From assembly GCA_023425285.1 (NCBI GenBank), contig JAFACY010000155.1:1-8482 (forward strand): a DNA stretch of 8,482 bases, written 5' to 3'. This document shows, piece by piece, positions 6,484-8,482 of the stretch. The notes beneath the pieces are model-generated. The model saw only the letters and a program-made list of their open reading frames with translations, made no database searches and was not told the origin of the DNA. Each line of letters opens with the position of its first letter. Position 1 is the first letter of the stretch. Made by a program: the position numbers and the translations under genes. The DNA comes from Bacillota bacterium (GTDB taxonomy: Bacteria > Bacillota > Clostridia > Tissierellales > Sedimentibacteraceae).

Positions 6484-7884
6484 ATGAAATACGATTTAAT
6501 AATAGTCGGAGCAGGACCATCCGGTATATTTACTGCATATGAGCTGAACAGAATGTGTCCGGACAAGAAAATATTATTAATTGAGCAGGGTAAATCAATA
6601 CAAAAACGCTATTGTCCGAAGGATAAAACAAAGGAATGTATAAATTGTCAGCCATACTGCAGCATAACTACGGGTTTTTCGGGAGCAGGCGCATTTTCTG
6701 ACGGAAAGCTTTCCCTAAGCCCCGAGGTAGGCGGAGATTTGCCTGATTTAATAGGCTATGAATATGTTCAGGAACTGATAGACTACACAGATAAAATATA
6801 TCTTGATTTCGGTGCCGATACAAAGGTGGAAGGTGTTGAAAGCAAGGAAGAGATAAAGGAAGTAAGAAGAAAAGCCATCGAAGCGGGATTAAAACTTGTG
6901 GATTGCCCCATCAGGCACTTGGGAACCGAAAAGGCACAGGACATATACGGTAAGATAGAGCAGCATCTGGTTGACAACGGGATCGAGATAAGATTCAGCA
7001 CACAGGCCGTTGATATTATAATTGAAGACGGAATTTTAAAGGGAGTTGTACTGACAGATGCTGTGAAGAAAGTAAAAACGGAAGAGGTTTATGCCGATAA
7101 TGTTGTTATTTCTGCAGGCAGAAAAGGTGCAGAGTGGTTGAAGTCACTGTGCGTTAAGCACAGCATAGCTCACAGAGCCGGAACCGTGGATATAGGGGTA
7201 AGGGTTGAAGTGAGAAATGAGGTAATGGAAAAGGTTAATAATATTCTTTATGAGTCAAAGCTCATCGGATATCCCAGACCATTCAGAGATAAGGTAAGAA
7301 CATTCTGCCAGAATCCGGGAGGCTTTGTAAGTCAGGAAAATTACGACAATAATCTGGCTGTTGTCAACGGTCATTCATACAAGGACAGAAAATCCAATAA
7401 TACTAATTTGGCAATATTAAGCTCACATAATTTCCAGCATCCGTTCAACGAGCCCATCAAGTACGGTGCCAAGGTTGCTGAATTGTTAAATATGCTCGGA
7501 GGCGGCAGTATTCTTGTTCAAAGATACGGAGATATATTGGACGGAAAGAGGACGTGGCAGAAGGAATTGTCAAGATCCAACGTAATTCCTACACTTCCTG
7601 ATGCTGTGGCAGGAGATTTGACGTCGGCTATGCCTTACAGAACGCTGACAAATATATTGAATTTTATAGAAGCATTGAACACTGTAGTACCGGGCTTTGC
7701 GGGAACCGAAACTCTTTTGTACGGACCTGAAGTGAAATTCTACAGCAACAAAGTTGAAATATCAGAAGATTTTGAATCAAGCATCAAAAATTTATATTGT
7801 CTGGGTGATTCAAGCGGCTGGACCAGAGGTCTGATGATGGCATCCCTCATGGGAGTGAGAATGGGTCAGATTTTAGCAAAGTAA
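6484..7884 (+). CDS. FAD-dependent dehydrogenase of unknown substrate (COG2509 type)
   Basis: This 466-residue protein is probably a cytoplasmic flavoprotein oxidoreductase. The N-terminal Rossmann motif is IIVGAGPSGIFTAYEL (6-21), with the ribose-binding acid in LLIEQGK (31-37). The C-terminal FAD motif is NLYCLGDSSGWTRG (436-449), followed by a helix that closes the cofactor site. Between residues 44 and 59 is a cysteine cluster C44-x7-C52-x2-C55-x3-C59, directly before GFSGAGAFSDGKL (64-76), a segment I recall as conserved in this uncharacterised family. The cluster could bind metal or an Fe-S centre, or be redox-active; none of these is shown. No signal peptide or membrane helix is seen. 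ATG 6484 follows AAAGGAG (6471-6477) at good spacing. The gene lies 50 bases after the adaptor gene with a possible promoter of its own, so a functional tie to the transporter is uncertain. A strong terminator follows. Confidence 0.9.
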   Translation: MKYDLIIVGAGPSGIFTAYELNRMCPDKKILLIEQGKSIQKRYCPKDKTKECINCQPYCSITTGFSGAGAFSDGKLSLSPEVGGDLPDLIGYEYVQELIDYTDKIYLDFGADTKVEGVESKEEIKEVRRKAIEAGLKLVDCPIRHLGTEKAQDIYGKIEQHLVDNGIEIRFSTQAVDIIIEDGILKGVVLTDAVKKVKTEEVYADNVVISAGRKGAEWLKSLCVKHSIAHRAGTVDIGVRVEVRNEVMEKVNNILYESKLIGYPRPFRDKVRTFCQNPGGFVSQENYDNNLAVVNGHSYKDRKSNNTNLAILSSHNFQHPFNEPIKYGAKVAELLNMLGGGSILVQRYGDILDGKRTWQKELSRSNVIPTLPDAVAGDLTSAMPYRTLTNILNFIEALNTVVPGFAGTETLLYGPEVKFYSNKVEISEDFESSIKNLYCLGDSSGWTRGLMMASLMGVRMGQILAK

Positions 7885-7903
7885 ATATAAAACAAGTACA
7901 AAT

Positions 7904-7954
7904 GGGACATATCCTGACAGATGAAAGTCTGTTAGGGTATGTCCCTTAATTTTT
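7904..7954 (+). terminator. Strong Rho-independent terminator after the dehydrogenase gene
   Basis: An 18-base-pair hairpin, 7904-7921 with 7928-7945 and including two G-U pairs, is closed by a short TGAAAG loop. TTAATTTTT (7946-7954) follows. It starts 20 bases after the dehydrogenase stop and separates this transcript from the P-type ATPase gene. Confidence 0.92.
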
Positions 7955-8043
7955 GTAATAAAATATAAAAGCTTAAATATATTATACTATTACATGTCTG
8001 AAAAACTGACTAAATTACATCAGATTATTAAGGGGGAAAAACA

Positions 8044-8482
8044 TTGGAATGGTATAATATCGGTAAAGGTGAATTGGTAAAGGAACTAAGGACGGATTTG
8101 AATCACGGGCTTAGTGAGCGAGAAGCTGAAAAGCGGTTAGAGGATTATGGCAAAAATGAATTAGAGGTCTCGGGCAAGAAAAGCTTCTTGTCAAAATTGA
8201 TTGCTCAGTTTACAGACTTTCTTATCATTATTTTGATGGTGGCAGCAGGTATTTCGGCATCCGTAGGAGAAAAAGAGGATGCGATTGTCATACTTGCCAT
8301 TGTGGTAGTCAATGCTGTTCTTGGAATATATCAGGAGGGCAAAGCTGAAAGATCCGTGGAGGCACTTCAGAAATTAAGTGCTCCGAATGCCAGGGTAATA
8401 AGAGACGGCAATCAAATAATTATACCTGCGTCAGATATTGTGATCGGTGACTTGGTAGTCCTGGAGGCAGGGGATATCATCC
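8044..8482 (+). CDS. P-type cation-transporting ATPase, probably Ca2+ (N-terminal part)
   Basis: The gene runs off the window after 146 codons. Translation starts at TTG 8044, seven bases after AGGGGG (8031-8036); no ATG fits. The N-terminal cation-ATPase domain is seen in GLSEREAEKRLEDYGKNEL (22-40). Two membrane helices follow, at about 55-72 (FTDFLIIILMVAAGISA) and 78-96 (EDAIVILAIVVVNAVLGIY). The actuator domain begins with LQKLSAPNARVIRDG (108-122) and IPASDIVIGDLVVLEAGD (127-144). This arrangement and wording fit bacterial P2A Ca2+ pumps (PacL, YloB, SERCA-like), which expel Ca2+ from the cytoplasm with a phospho-aspartate intermediate. The TGES loop, the DKTGT phosphorylation site and the ion-binding helices are beyond the edge, so ion choice is inferred from family resemblance. 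The gap 7955-8043 holds only a weak promoter candidate, TTGTAA (7953-7958) and TATATT (7978-7983), with a long 19-base spacer. Confidence 0.9.
   Translation, partial: MEWYNIGKGELVKELRTDLNHGLSEREAEKRLEDYGKNELEVSGKKSFLSKLIAQFTDFLIIILMVAAGISASVGEKEDAIVILAIVVVNAVLGIYQEGKAERSVEALQKLSAPNARVIRDGNQIIIPASDIVIGDLVVLEAGDII

Noticed and set aside
1..8482. CRISPR array, tRNA or rRNA genes, transposase-type insertion sequence
   Set aside because: No spaced repeats, tRNA-like cloverleaf, rRNA segment or terminal inverted repeats with a transposase were seen on either strand.

Overview
The window looks like chromosomal DNA from a low-GC, anaerobic Firmicute of the Clostridia type. The signs are AT-rich coding sequence, purine-rich coding strands, strong AGGAGG-like ribosome binding sites, TTG and GTG starts beside ATG, AGA as a common arginine codon, and Rho-independent hairpin terminators. 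I cannot name the genus from sequence alone. All recognisable genes are on the + strand.

Layout. The left edge (1-143) holds the last 46 codons of a bacteriohemerythrin-like gene and its terminator (151-176). Eleven bases after that hairpin begins a complete group II intron of the IIC type (182-2080). It has a structured 5' RNA part (182-613), a 460-residue reverse transcriptase/maturase without an endonuclease domain (614-1996), and a near-consensus domain V and VI at its 3' end. The intron occupies the gap between the hemerythrin terminator and the promoter of the next operon, so it interrupts no gene.

Next is a three-gene operon for a MacB/YknXYZ-like ABC system: an ATPase (2194-2901), a double-FtsX-domain permease (2901-5219) and a membrane-anchored HlyD-type adaptor (5240-6433). 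The genes overlap or nearly touch. A good sigma-A-like promoter lies at 2103-2131. The likely job is outward movement of a substrate, or mechanical work across the single membrane; the substrate cannot be read from sequence.

Fifty bases later is a gene for a COG2509-type FAD-dependent dehydrogenase of unknown role (6484-7884). It carries an unusual four-cysteine cluster near its N-terminus, has its own likely promoter and ends in a strong terminator (7904-7954). The right edge (8044-8482) is the start of a P-type, probably Ca2+-transporting, ATPase, cut by the window end.

I did not find a convincing new defence or signalling system. The best points for a second look are the well-preserved IIC intron with its readable EBS1/IBS1 pairing and terminator-targeted site, the cysteine cluster of the FAD protein, and the fused permease paired with an adaptor.
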